Origin: CAMDTE01 sp964504345
GTDB lineage: Bacteria; Bacteroidota; Bacteroidia; Flavobacteriales; Schleiferiaceae
Length of the DNA: 64,000 nucleotides
NCBI GenBank assembly: GCA_964504345.1
Contig: CAZDDX010000001.1
Location: forward strand, 434,001-498,000
Direction of reading: 5' to 3'
Below the pieces are notes generated by a model, which saw only the letters and a program-made list of their open reading frames with translations, was not told the origin of the DNA and ran no database searches. Below are positions 23,538 to 32,804 of this stretch, piece after piece (the stretch's first letter is position 1; each line of letters starts with the position of its first letter). The position numbers and the translations under genes were made by a program.

Positions 23538-25226
23538 TTAGAACTTATACGCCAAGCCCAAAACACCGCGAATGCCTTGAACCGTATAGCCTTGCCACAG
23601 CGCATATTTGCTGTTGAGAAGGTTCGTTCCGTTCACATACGCTTGCAATTGCTTGTTGTACTGGTAGTATACCCCCATGCGCCAATCCACATAGGACGGC
23701 AAGGCATCTGCAACCGGGCCCGGTACATCGCGCGGCCCCACCCAACGCAAGTCGGTCTCCAATCGAACCTTTCCTTTTAAATTGAACAAGCCGTGAAGCC
23801 CTGCCTCGTAGGCAGGAACGTGGTAAATCGTACCGACGGTTCCTCCCGCACCACGGTACCGATTGAGCTCCAGGAAGGAACGCAATTCCAAACCTACCGG
23901 ATGTTGGTAGGACAACTCTGCGCGTTGCTGCACGTTGGTCCAATTGACGTATTCCACGTGGATTCGGCCCGAGTCTTGCGCGAAGCCGCCCGAATTTCGG
24001 TAGAATTGGGCTGCGTTTGTTTTGCTGATCAAGGCCATGCCCAACTGGTAGCCCAAACGCCCCGTAATGCGACCGTTGAAGCCTGCATACAATCGGGTTT
24101 CTGCCGTCTCGCGGTATTCCGTCAATTCGCTGATCCACGGATTTTGACCCAATAGACCGCTCCAACCGGCCGTATTCACCGATCCCACAAATCCTCCGTA
24201 AATATTGATCACGTTTTTGACCAAAGGAACCGTCGCCTGTAGGTTGGGACGGGCATACAGCTTGGCGGGCACGGCTGTTCCCGGGCTCTGCCGAAAAACA
24301 GGGATCATTTTAAAGCCGGCAGTAAAATGAAAAAGCCCCACTGTGTCTGCAATGGACGGTGAAAAATCCACCGCCAGCAAGCGAGTTGCGCCCATAACTT
24401 GGCTGATCTGCAATGCCGAAGCGGAAATCGGGACCAACAATTGAACTTTTTGAACCCTTTTGCGCAAATCTACCCCCAACTGAGCGCGATGCTCCTGAGC
24501 CGCACCCAGGGCATCGTACAAATAGTTGTAGTCCGTGTTCAAACCGTAGAAAAAGGCCTTGCGACCGGTTCGGAGGGGCTCCAGTTGAACCGACACTCCC
24601 GCGGAATGCATCCAGCGTTGGGGTGCACGGGTGCCGGTATCCTTTAGGTTTACGGCAGAATCCAGCGGAACTCCGTAAAAGGAAACCATTTGACTCTGGC
24701 CTTCGAGCCCGGTGGACAGGCGCACCGAACCCACGTTCTGAACCCACCGGGCTTGAATTCGGTTGTCTTGTGCGGCATTGTCCCGAAAAACACGGGTGTT
24801 GGCTGGAACACCCGTTGCGGTACTTTGGTGCGACGCTTTAACCGCCCAAGACGCGTTGGTGGTACGGCCGGCTCCCACCGCGAAGGCCAGTTCTGGAGAT
24901 CCGTAGTTGCCCACACCCATGCGCAGGTAGTTTTTGGGCATGCGCTCCAATCGCGTCTTGCCAATGGAAACCGGCTGAATGGGCTCCAACTGAACTTTAG
25001 GCGCTGCGAAACGTGGACGAACCCGAATGTTCACCGGCAACGGCTGCACCGTGGTGTCTTTTACCTCCGGCTGGCCGGTGATTTTGACGGCCTCGCGCAC
25101 TTTGGCCTTATACCGGTCCACCACCAATATATCCACTCCGCCCATGGTGCCACCAACCGGCTGGGCCGAAGCTCCTGCAGCAACCACTACCAACGTGGCC
25201 AAAGCCACCCATTTTGCATACTTCAT
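23538..25226 (-). CDS. Outer-membrane beta-barrel protein (TonB-receptor-like)
   Basis: A 562-residue exported protein with signal peptide (about 1-22, VVVAAGASAQ). Alternating hydrophobic strands run through most of its length, and the C-terminus, GIRGVLGLAYKF, ends in Phe as expected for BAM-inserted barrels. The last third (YVNGTNLLNSKYALW) resembles the end of TonB-dependent receptors, but I see no clear plug domain, so it may be a receptor-derived porin. Its ATG overlaps the stop of the large TPR gene by 1 nt (TGATG), so the two are coupled and probably work together. Confidence 0.75.
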   Translation of the reverse strand: MKYAKWVALATLVVVAAGASAQPVGGTMGGVDILVVDRYKAKVREAVKITGQPEVKDTTVQPLPVNIRVRPRFAAPKVQLEPIQPVSIGKTRLERMPKNYLRMGVGNYGSPELAFAVGAGRTTNASWAVKASHQSTATGVPANTRVFRDNAAQDNRIQARWVQNVGSVRLSTGLEGQSQMVSFYGVPLDSAVNLKDTGTRAPQRWMHSAGVSVQLEPLRTGRKAFFYGLNTDYNYLYDALGAAQEHRAQLGVDLRKRVQKVQLLVPISASALQISQVMGATRLLAVDFSPSIADTVGLFHFTAGFKMIPVFRQSPGTAVPAKLYARPNLQATVPLVKNVINIYGGFVGSVNTAGWSGLLGQNPWISELTEYRETAETRLYAGFNGRITGRLGYQLGMALISKTNAAQFYRNSGGFAQDSGRIHVEYVNWTNVQQRAELSYQHPVGLELRSFLELNRYRGAGGTVGTIYHVPAYEAGLHGLFNLKGKVRLETDLRWVGPRDVPGPVADALPSYVDWRMGVYYQYNKQLQAYVNGTNLLNSKYALWQGYTVQGIRGVLGLAYKF

Positions 25227-28200
25227 CAGTCGTTGGTCTTTGTATCAATCGCCGAATTGGCGGGATTTTCAAGTGTTTTTTTCAAAGCCTGTGCCGTAGC
25301 CGCGATGGTTTCGGAAGGACTGTCCTCCAGCAAGAAATCCAAGGTATACTGCGCTTGAAAAGGATCGTTCAAGCCCACGTAGTTCTGCGCCAGAAGCAAC
25401 AGACCGCGGTGGCGCCATTCTCCCTCAGACGGGTGGTTGTCGATCAACGCGAAGACCGCTTCGTTACTGGCTGCAAATTGCTTGGTTCGGGCGAGGAAAA
25501 ACGCTTGGTAGTAGTAGCCTTCTGCTTGGTACGAGCCGCGTGTTTTGGAAACTACTTGATCAAAGGCCGCACGCGCCGCAACGGTGTCGCCTTGTGCCAA
25601 ATGAGCCCGTGCCCGAAGGACGTACGCCTCATTGCGAACCTCTGGGGAATGCTTCTCATCCGCCAAGATGGCGTCGCTGTACTGAAGAACAGCAGCCTGT
25701 TGGCCCAAGCCCACGGCACAACGCATCAAACCTTCGTTGGCCCGACGGAAATCGTCTGGCTTCTCGCTGAGCGTCAACAACTTTTCAAAAGCCAATTGCC
25801 CCTCTGCATAGCGCTTATCAATCAACGCACGCGTCCCCAACCAACGGTAGGCATTTTCAGAATAGTCAGACCGAGGTTGCTCCGTAACGGCCCGATACGC
25901 TGCCAAGGCTTCGTCCCACTTGCCCAGCGAGCGCCCGGCCTCCCCTTTGTAGTGCTGGGCCGCCGTCAGGAACGACCCCTGCGGATAGCGCTTGAGGTAG
26001 GCCTGTAAGGCGCTGAAGGCCTCCGCGGTTTTGCCGGACGCGTACTTTTCGTAGGCACTCGTGTAAGCCAACGAATCCAAGGCGTTCACGGAAACCCCGG
26101 ACTGCGCAATGCCACTAACCCAATCCAAATACTCTTCCAACCGTCCCAACTCGTCGTACACGCCACGAGCCAAGGACAAAGCCTCACGAGCCTCTGCAGT
26201 GCCGGGATTCTGATCCGCTACCGTTTTGAGAATACGTGCGGCGCTGTTCAGGTCGCCTTGATTTCGGTACGCCAAAGCGGCGTTGATTTGCGCCCGACGA
26301 CTCTGCGAGGCCTGCGGATACTTGCGCGCAAAGGCCTCAAAAGCCGCAGCTGCTTCGTTGTTTTTGTCCAAACGAAGCAACGTATTGGCGCGTTCAAAAT
26401 CAACCTCCAACAGCAATTTACTCTTGGGATAAGTGGAAGCCATGGCGTTTAAAACCGCCAATTTTTCATCGTGTTTGCCCAAGAGTCCCAAACTTAGGGC
26501 GCGTTGGTAGGCTGCATAATCCGCATCCGGAGCCTTTTGCGCCGCGTACTTACGGTAGAACTCTTCGGACTGCCCGTACCGACCTTGGAGGAAGTAGGCA
26601 TCCGCTACGCGCACCGTGGCGTCCATTTTGCGGCGAGCATCTGCCTCTTTGGAATCCAAAAACAAGCGGAACGCGGTAGATGCGGCCTCGTATTTCGCCA
26701 ACGCAAAGAGGCAATAGGCCTTGTTGTACAAAGCAATTGGCAACTCCGTCAGGGTGTAGCTTCCCGGAACTTTTAAAAACTGTTCAAATTCCGAAAGCGC
26801 CTCTTGTGGATCTTCCGCTCGGTAGGCCAATTCGCCCAACCAAAAATGCGCTAAGGCCACGTACCTGGATTCCATCGGATAATCCAAACTGGAACGGAAG
26901 TAGTCTCCGGCTTCCGTCCATTGGGCTACGTTGTAGGCCTCTACGCCCAAGAAATACGATACCTTTTGGTACGCCTCACGCATGGCCATGCTGGCCATGC
27001 CGGTCGCTTTGATCGCCTCCAAGGCCTTCGCATAATCGCGTGAGGTGGTATACAGATTTGCGAGGTACCCATTGGCTTCTCGCTTGTACTCGGAATTGGG
27101 ATACTTCGTCAAGAACTGCTGAAACACCTCAATGGGCTTCGAAAATGGACTGACTGTGGAGTAGGTCAATACGGCAAAGTGGTAGAAGGCCTCTTCTTGC
27201 AAACGCAAATCAAAGTCCATATCGCTCGCCGCCTTGAAGGCACTTAGCGCTTCTGGATTCATGCCTTCTTTCAAGTAGGCATCGCCCAAGAGGTAGTAGC
27301 CTGCTTGGGAGACGGCGCTCTTTCCAGCCGACATCTTGTTCAAGGCTTCCATGGCCTCGCGCATTTTACCGGTGGCGTGGTACACCACCCCCAATTGATA
27401 AAAATCTTCCGGACGCATTTTACCGCCTTGGTCCCGGTGCAGGGCTAAGTACGGAATGGCCTCCGCATAGCGCTTTTGGCGGTAGAGACTTTGGCCCACC
27501 AACTTGGCAATTTCCGGAGCGCGTTTGGCCGTGGCGTTGGCCAACAACTCCTTGCCCAACCGGAAAAGCGCCGTATCGTCACCCGTTTGGTAGTACATCT
27601 GCGCCAAGTAATAGGGTACCACCGGCCCAAACTGCGGATCGTTTCGAAGAGCAGATAAATTCTGAATGGCCGTAACGTAGTTGCTGTCCAAATAGGCCAG
27701 GTGCCCATAGTAGTACTTGGCCGATTTTGCAAAGGAGGACTTGCCGTCCTTGATGTCCTTGAAATGAAGTTGGGCCGTTTTATTGTCGTTGGTCATCATG
27801 CAGCTGTAGCCCAACTTGAACTTGTAGTCACCGCGTTCCTCTTGATTGAGGGACATTCCTTCCAACCGCTGCAGCCAAGTACGCGCTTCCTTGTACTTCT
27901 TTCTGTTGAAGAAATACTCCGTGGTTTCCAGAATGGCTTCCTTGCGCCGAGCACTTGTGGGGTAGGCATTGAGGAAGCCTTCCACCAAATTTTCCGCGTT
28001 TCGGTTCATCAATTTTACCGCAGACATTGCCCGGAAGTAGCTGCACTGCTCCGATAAATCGCTGCGGTCGTCCCCCAGCGAGCGCAAGGTGCGTTCAAAA
28101 CCGTCCGACGCCGCCGCGTACAATCCTTCGTCGTAGAGGCGACGAGCTTCTTCGTACTGGCGTTGGGCGGACCATTCCCAAGTCGACTGTTGTCCAACGG

Positions 28201-28267
28201 CCGGAACGAACGTGCCGCCCACAAAAGCGGCGGCAAGCATTCCACGTAAAAGTTGTTTCCGCATCAT
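25226..28267 (-). CDS. Large periplasmic tetratricopeptide-repeat protein
   Basis: A 1013-residue protein made almost wholly of TPR-like helical repeats after a signal peptide (MLAAAFVGGTFVPAVGQ). Repeats are recognisable by Tyr/Ala/Gly periodicity, for example KYYYGHLAYLDSNYVTAIQN and YQLGVVYHATGKMREAMEAL. Such proteins scaffold envelope complexes. Start taken at the ATG at 28267 (a second ATG follows directly): it precedes the signal peptide and is 5 nt from a perfect -7 box. It is coupled to the barrel gene downstream, which hints at a periplasm-outer membrane pair. Confidence 0.85.
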   Translation of the reverse strand: MMRKQLLRGMLAAAFVGGTFVPAVGQQSTWEWSAQRQYEEARRLYDEGLYAAASDGFERTLRSLGDDRSDLSEQCSYFRAMSAVKLMNRNAENLVEGFLNAYPTSARRKEAILETTEYFFNRKKYKEARTWLQRLEGMSLNQEERGDYKFKLGYSCMMTNDNKTAQLHFKDIKDGKSSFAKSAKYYYGHLAYLDSNYVTAIQNLSALRNDPQFGPVVPYYLAQMYYQTGDDTALFRLGKELLANATAKRAPEIAKLVGQSLYRQKRYAEAIPYLALHRDQGGKMRPEDFYQLGVVYHATGKMREAMEALNKMSAGKSAVSQAGYYLLGDAYLKEGMNPEALSAFKAASDMDFDLRLQEEAFYHFAVLTYSTVSPFSKPIEVFQQFLTKYPNSEYKREANGYLANLYTTSRDYAKALEAIKATGMASMAMREAYQKVSYFLGVEAYNVAQWTEAGDYFRSSLDYPMESRYVALAHFWLGELAYRAEDPQEALSEFEQFLKVPGSYTLTELPIALYNKAYCLFALAKYEAASTAFRLFLDSKEADARRKMDATVRVADAYFLQGRYGQSEEFYRKYAAQKAPDADYAAYQRALSLGLLGKHDEKLAVLNAMASTYPKSKLLLEVDFERANTLLRLDKNNEAAAAFEAFARKYPQASQSRRAQINAALAYRNQGDLNSAARILKTVADQNPGTAEAREALSLARGVYDELGRLEEYLDWVSGIAQSGVSVNALDSLAYTSAYEKYASGKTAEAFSALQAYLKRYPQGSFLTAAQHYKGEAGRSLGKWDEALAAYRAVTEQPRSDYSENAYRWLGTRALIDKRYAEGQLAFEKLLTLSEKPDDFRRANEGLMRCAVGLGQQAAVLQYSDAILADEKHSPEVRNEAYVLRARAHLAQGDTVAARAAFDQVVSKTRGSYQAEGYYYQAFFLARTKQFAASNEAVFALIDNHPSEGEWRHRGLLLLAQNYVGLNDPFQAQYTLDFLLEDSPSETIAATAQALKKTLENPANSAIDTKTND

Positions 28268-28272
28268 CTGTT

Positions 28273-28280
28273 CAAAGATA
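28273..28280 (-). promoter_or_regulatory. -7 box of the TPR-barrel operon, adjacent to the start codon
   Basis: Minus-strand TATCTTTG, exact match to TAnnTTTG, 5 nt before the ATG at 28267. Predicts a leaderless mRNA. Confidence 0.68.
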
Positions 28281-28337
28281 CCAAAGCACCCAAAAATTCC
28301 TTTCTTTTGTTGTCGATTCTTCCAAAACCATACCATC

Positions 28338-29024
28338 GTGTCCGACAACCGTCCTTTATCGCTTAAAAATGCCGCCATTTACCAAGGTAAGAACCTGGTT
28401 CTGAGCGGGGTTAACTTAGAACTGCGCGCGGGAGACTTTGCCTACTTAATCGGCGAAACGGGCTCTGGGAAATCCAGCTTGTTGCGCACTTTGTATGCAG
28501 ACCTTCCCCTACAAGGTGGCGAAGGTACCGTGGTGGGTTACAACTTAAGTACTGTAAAGGAGGCCGAAATCCCCTTTTTGCGTAGAAAGATTGGTATTGT
28601 GTTCCAAGATTTTCAATTGCTCTACGAACGCTCGGTGTACGACAATTTGGATTTTGTGCTGCAGGCTACCGGCCACAACCAGGCGGACGAAAATCGTGTC
28701 AAGATCGAAAAAGTCTTGCAGCAGGTTGGCGTTTCCACCAAGGGGCACAAGTTCCCGCACCAGTTGTCTGGGGGCGAACAACAACGGGTAGCAATTGCGC
28801 GCGCTTTGTTGAATGCTCCCGAATTGCTACTTGCGGACGAGCCCACGGGCAATTTAGACCCCGCTACGAGCGAGGAAATCATGTTGTTGCTGAAAGAAAT
28901 TGGCCAATCCGGAACAGCCGTTTTGATGGCTACGCACGACTACGCCTTGTTGCTCAAATTCCCCCACCCCACCTACAAGTGCTTTGGAGGAACGGTAAAC
29001 GCGGCGGTACAGCGCACGCTTTAA
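28338..29024 (+). CDS. ftsE: FtsE-like ABC ATPase
   Basis: A 228-residue ATPase of the FtsEX type, which links cell division to peptidoglycan hydrolase control. Walker A GETGSGKSS is at 39-47, the Q-loop is in GIVFQDFQLL, the signature LSGGEQQRVAIARALL and Walker B ELLLADEPTGNLDP follow, and the switch His is in MATHDYALLL. The permease FtsX is not adjacent, which is usual in Bacteroidota. I chose the GTG at 28338 because conserved sequence starts soon after; there is no ATG close by. A LolD- or MacB-type ATPase is the alternative. Confidence 0.82.
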   Translation: MSDNRPLSLKNAAIYQGKNLVLSGVNLELRAGDFAYLIGETGSGKSSLLRTLYADLPLQGGEGTVVGYNLSTVKEAEIPFLRRKIGIVFQDFQLLYERSVYDNLDFVLQATGHNQADENRVKIEKVLQQVGVSTKGHKFPHQLSGGEQQRVAIARALLNAPELLLADEPTGNLDPATSEEIMLLLKEIGQSGTAVLMATHDYALLLKFPHPTYKCFGGTVNAAVQRTL

Positions 29025-29044
29025 TCCTTTTTTTCGACGGTGCT

Positions 29045-31453
29045 CTAGTTGCGGTACGCCAATAACAATCTGCTTTCCAAGGCGTGCGCCAAGTTTGGCA
29101 ACGAGTGCTGCGCCACGAATTGGGCCCGACGTTGGCGTTCGTCTGCACTTAAGGATTGAGCCAGGCATTCTTTCCAAGCGGCAATCCAGTGTTCTGGATC
29201 GTACGGTTCTTGCAACAAACGCACCAATCCTTCCGCCCCAGTCCCAGCAACCAAATCTTCGTTGCCCAAAATTGGAGACTGTGTTTGCAAGGCGTTCAAT
29301 AATTTGTATTTGATGCCGGCGCGGTGCACGGCCAGTTGGCCGTGGAGCGCAGCGGCGCGCAGCAGGTGGGCCATCCCCTCGGGGGACGGGGTGTCCACAA
29401 ACCGAACTCCGGGGAGGCTGGCAGCGCGGTGCCTCAGGGCGCCGGAGGCGCCCTGACCGGCAACCACCAAGCCAGATCCGCTCAATTGTTCGCCGTTCGC
29501 CTGGTCCCACTCCCAAACGTCCAGCCAACGATGTGCGGCCCAGTCGTTTTCCGGAACACTTAACTTGCCGTGCACCAGCAGAAACGGGAAGTCGGGTAAG
29601 GGAAAAAGTACTTCAGTGGACCAGTGACCTTCTGCCAATGCGGGAACCGCTGGGGGAATAACCTCAATTGCAGCACGGAAGAAGGGAGCCGTGGCTGCCG
29701 CATCGCCCGGAGTCAAGGCCCAAATACCGGCCAGATTCAGCCGTGGAAGGACTTTTTGTTCGAAGCGAGCCAAACGATTGGCTTCCCAAAAATAGTAACG
29801 CCTTTTCAGCCACGAGCGAACATTCGCACCCCTTTCGGAGGCAGCCAAACCTCGGTAGTACAGGCGTTCCGGATTGTGGAGGCGAAGGAAGGAACGAGCG
29901 GCCACCGAGCGAGAAACCAGCGCCGACCACAAACTGTGGTAACCGTGCACCACCACCGGAACCGGGGCGCATTCCAGACGTCGAACCAAAGGAACCGACG
30001 CTCGCGAGGCTACCAAATACGGCAGACGTTGAAAAAAAGAGGCCCAACCGTTGCGCGGGTACAGCCAAAGGCGAACGCTCGGTCCGCCGGGGGTGTCGTT
30101 GGTTGCATCCTCCAAAACGGGATGTCCATTGGACTGCTGATGCTGGTTGCGCATTTGATTCCAGATTTTAGCCACTTCCGGAATGCGTTTTTTGGAAACA
30201 AAAGCGTGAACCTCCACCGCAAAGGATGCCGTTTGCAGGGCGTCGATTTGGCTGGATACCTCCGCCATTCCCCCGTACAGGGGCGGGACTGGAGCGTCCA
30301 TGCTGATCAGGTGAACGTTGGGCGCGCGGCCCTCCATCCGATCGATGCAGAGGTGCCATCCTTGCGACTCGAGACCCCAGTGGTAGCGCTCCGCAGCGCG
30401 AAGTGCACCGGAACGCGCGTCTTCGCACGCTTTGTCGTCCCACAGTACGTTTCGAAGGACTTGCGCCAGGTCCTCCGGCGTAACGGAGTTCAGAACCCAG
30501 CCGGCACCGTATTCTTGGACGGTACGCGCCACTTCTTCCACCGGCGAAACAACCTGAGGCAAACCGGCGTGGAAGGCGTCGAACAATTTGTTGGGCAAAC
30601 TCCACCGGTAATTGGGGTTGGTGGGCTTGTCCAAACTCAGGCCCACCCGTGCACGCCGGGTGAATTCGCGAAGCTCCGAAGCCGGTACGCGGCCGTGAAA
30701 AAAGACGCGATCTTCCAATTGGTGCTCGGCCACCAAGGCGTGCAACTGGGGCAAAACGTCGCCACTCCCCACAATCCAGAGCTGGGCATCCGGAAGTTCG
30801 CGCATCGCCAAAACCGCTTCTTCCGCACCGCGGTCCACATTGATCCCTGCTCCTTGGAGTAAAACCACCGGCGCATCCGGCTTGCCAAAACTCCAATCTT
30901 TGGCCAAACTGGCTTGTTCTGGGCTGACGTCGGGCTTTTGTAGCGGAACGTTGCGCACCACCGTAAACGGAATGCCGTACTGTTGAAAATAGGCCCGCGC
31001 AATGGGCGGACTGACCGTTACGGCCTCCGTCACGAAGGGCATGCAAAACCGTTCCACGGCCAACCATACCGCGCGCACAACAGGCCGCTGAGCCAATTCC
31101 GGAACGCCGCAAAAGTATTCGTGGCTGTCGTAAAAAAGGGGTTTCTTGCGCAGAAATGCCACAAGGCTCATGGGCAATAGGGTGTCCAAATCGTTGGCCA
31201 CGTACACGTCAAAAGGCTCCCGCAGCAGGTAGCGCAGCAAACGAATCTGGTACTCCACGTAGAAGAGTGCGCCATTGTTTCGCCGGCAGGCAAAGCGGTG
31301 CACCGCGTAGGGACGTTCCACGGGAGCTGGGTTGGGCCATTGGCGCCCCACCACGCTCACGCGGTAGCCCCGTTCTTCAAAAACAGTAGCGGTCCGGTGG
31401 ATCCGGTTGTCCGTATGGACGTCGTTGATGACGCTGAGCAAGACGCGGGGCAT
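29045..31453 (-). CDS. Double glycosyltransferase: two GT-B modules in one chain
   Basis: An 802-residue protein with two glycosyltransferase modules. Module 1 (about 1-370) is GT4-like: LLSVINDVHTDNRIHRTA at the N-terminus, VANDLDTLLP at 85-94, YDSHEYF at 108-114, the nucleotide-sugar part RWSLPNKLFDAFHAGLPQVVS and a second Rossmann fold with LWIVGSGDVL. Module 2 (about 373-802) begins MEGRAPNVHLISMDAPVPP and resembles a separate Bacteroidota family that starts with a P-x-P-x-x-G-G motif (here VPPLYGGMAEV). Residue 373 is a Met, so the fusion point is an in-frame start codon at 30337. Homologues usually occur as adjacent genes. Confidence 0.83.
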   Translation of the reverse strand: MPRVLLSVINDVHTDNRIHRTATVFEERGYRVSVVGRQWPNPAPVERPYAVHRFACRRNNGALFYVEYQIRLLRYLLREPFDVYVANDLDTLLPMSLVAFLRKKPLFYDSHEYFCGVPELAQRPVVRAVWLAVERFCMPFVTEAVTVSPPIARAYFQQYGIPFTVVRNVPLQKPDVSPEQASLAKDWSFGKPDAPVVLLQGAGINVDRGAEEAVLAMRELPDAQLWIVGSGDVLPQLHALVAEHQLEDRVFFHGRVPASELREFTRRARVGLSLDKPTNPNYRWSLPNKLFDAFHAGLPQVVSPVEEVARTVQEYGAGWVLNSVTPEDLAQVLRNVLWDDKACEDARSGALRAAERYHWGLESQGWHLCIDRMEGRAPNVHLISMDAPVPPLYGGMAEVSSQIDALQTASFAVEVHAFVSKKRIPEVAKIWNQMRNQHQQSNGHPVLEDATNDTPGGPSVRLWLYPRNGWASFFQRLPYLVASRASVPLVRRLECAPVPVVVHGYHSLWSALVSRSVAARSFLRLHNPERLYYRGLAASERGANVRSWLKRRYYFWEANRLARFEQKVLPRLNLAGIWALTPGDAAATAPFFRAAIEVIPPAVPALAEGHWSTEVLFPLPDFPFLLVHGKLSVPENDWAAHRWLDVWEWDQANGEQLSGSGLVVAGQGASGALRHRAASLPGVRFVDTPSPEGMAHLLRAAALHGQLAVHRAGIKYKLLNALQTQSPILGNEDLVAGTGAEGLVRLLQEPYDPEHWIAAWKECLAQSLSADERQRRAQFVAQHSLPNLAHALESRLLLAYRN
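29434..29456. repeat. Perfect 10-bp hairpin with 3-nt loop inside the double glycosyltransferase gene
   Basis: TCAGGGCGCC at 29434-29443 and its exact complement at 29447-29456, loop GGA. It lies within coding sequence. An 8-bp hairpin CACGGCCA/TGGCCGTG with a 2-nt loop lies about 100 nt away at 29326-29343. Confidence 0.7.
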
Positions 31454-31457
31454 GCTT

Positions 31458-31465
31458 CAAAGATA
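31458..31465 (-). promoter_or_regulatory. -7 box of the double glycosyltransferase gene, adjacent to the start codon
   Basis: Minus-strand TATCTTTG, exact match, 4 nt before the ATG. Predicts a leaderless mRNA. Confidence 0.68.
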
Positions 31466-31479
31466 GGCCGCGCGCGTGC

Positions 31480-31487
31480 TACCTTGC
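31480..31487 (+). promoter_or_regulatory. Candidate -7 box of queA
   Basis: TACCTTGC, the same variant seen upstream of nadC at 42209, lies 22 nt before the queA ATG. Confidence 0.4.
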
Positions 31488-31509
31488 AGCTCTTTTGCCC
31501 CGACCGAAC

Positions 31510-32703
31510 ATGGAACCCCTGCACTACGAACTGCCTGAAGAACGCATTGCTTTATTTCCAGTGGAACCGCGCGACAGCGCTCGTTTGCTGGTAGCCGGTC
31601 CCGACGGACCCCGTTTGGACGCTCGGGTTGCTGATCTCCCGGGACAATTAGAGGGCATTCGCCACGTGGTGGTCAACGCCTCCCGCGTGGTAAAGGCCCG
31701 ATTGCTCTTTCCCCGCGAATCCGGCCAAAAACCTTTTGAGTTGTTTTTCTTGGAACCCGACGAAGGCGAGGTGGCAAGCGCCATGAACCAAGTTGGCTTT
31801 GCGCGCATTCGGGTTTTGGTGGGCGGCTCCAAAAAATGGAAACCAGGCCTGGAATTGGTGCATCCGGACGGCATTCGCGCGCTGCGCGTGGCCCAAGACG
31901 GTGCCGTCAGCACCGTAGAATTGCGCTGGAATGCCCCCTTGACCTTGGGCGAACTGCTGGACCGCGCCGGTCGGGTGCCCCTCCCCCCCTACTTTCGGCG
32001 CTCGGACGAATCCTCCGATGCCGAACGCTACCAAACGGTTTATGCCCAGAACGCAGGTTCCGTAGCGGCTCCAACAGCAGGTCTGCACTTCACGCCCGAA
32101 CTCGTACAAGCCTTGGAATCCTCTGGAAGGTCCTTTTTGAAAGTGGAATTGCACGTGGGGGCCGGCACCTTCAAACCCATCGATGCCACCGACGCCCGAG
32201 AGCACGCCATGCACGCCGAAGAGGTACACCTTCCGCGCTCCGTGGTGGAAGCCTTGAGCGACGGCGCTCCCAGCTTGGCCGTGGGAACTACCTCCTCCCG
32301 CAGTTTGGAGTCTGCCTACTGGCTGGCTGTGGCCAGCCTGAAAAACAACACCCCTCTGGGGCACCATTTGGAACAATGGACCTGGGAAGAATTGGCCGCC
32401 TGGTGGGACCTTCAACCGGGCGACGTCTTTGAAAAAAGGCGACGGGTTTGGCTCCACGTGCTGGACCAATGGCCGCCAAACCACGAGGAATGGACATTCA
32501 CCACGGCCTTGATGATGGTGCCGGGGTACCGCGTTCGAAGCTGGGAGGCACTACTGACCAATTTCCACCAACCGGGCAGCACCTTGTTGATGCTCATTGC
32601 TTCGGTGGTGGGCGACGCCTGGAAGGAACTGTACGCCCATGCCTTGCAGAACGACTACCGCTTCTTGAGTTACGGCGACGCCTCGCTGCTGTGGCGGTAT
32701 TGA
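31510..32703 (+). CDS. queA: S-adenosylmethionine:tRNA ribosyltransferase-isomerase
   Basis: Transfers the ribosyl part of SAM to preQ1 in tRNA to form epoxyqueuosine. The 397-residue protein starts MEPLHYELPEERIALFPVEP and contains PRDSARLLV, TAGLHFTPEL, HVGAGTFKPI and the C-terminal LLTNFHQPGSTLLMLIA ... YRFLSYGDASLL, all family hallmarks. The ATG at 31510 matches the family start. A bidirectional terminator follows. Confidence 0.96.
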   Translation: MEPLHYELPEERIALFPVEPRDSARLLVAGPDGPRLDARVADLPGQLEGIRHVVVNASRVVKARLLFPRESGQKPFELFFLEPDEGEVASAMNQVGFARIRVLVGGSKKWKPGLELVHPDGIRALRVAQDGAVSTVELRWNAPLTLGELLDRAGRVPLPPYFRRSDESSDAERYQTVYAQNAGSVAAPTAGLHFTPELVQALESSGRSFLKVELHVGAGTFKPIDATDAREHAMHAEEVHLPRSVVEALSDGAPSLAVGTTSSRSLESAYWLAVASLKNNTPLGHHLEQWTWEELAAWWDLQPGDVFEKRRRVWLHVLDQWPPNHEEWTFTTALMMVPGYRVRSWEALLTNFHQPGSTLLMLIASVVGDAWKELYAHALQNDYRFLSYGDASLLWRY

Positions 32704-32754
32704 CGGGAGCTGGATCATTTGAAGTACTTCCTCAGGAGTGAAATTCAGCCCAAC

Positions 32755-32784
32755 AAAAAACGCCGGCGGATGCCGGCGTTTTTT
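32755..32784. terminator. Bidirectional intrinsic terminator between queA and the Omp28-like gene
   Basis: Hairpin AACGCCGGC/GCCGGCGTT with a GGAT loop, flanked by a run of A on one side and T on the other, so it works for both convergent genes. Confidence 0.92.
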
Positions 32785-32804
32785 ATGCAGTACCTAATTG
32801 GGAA

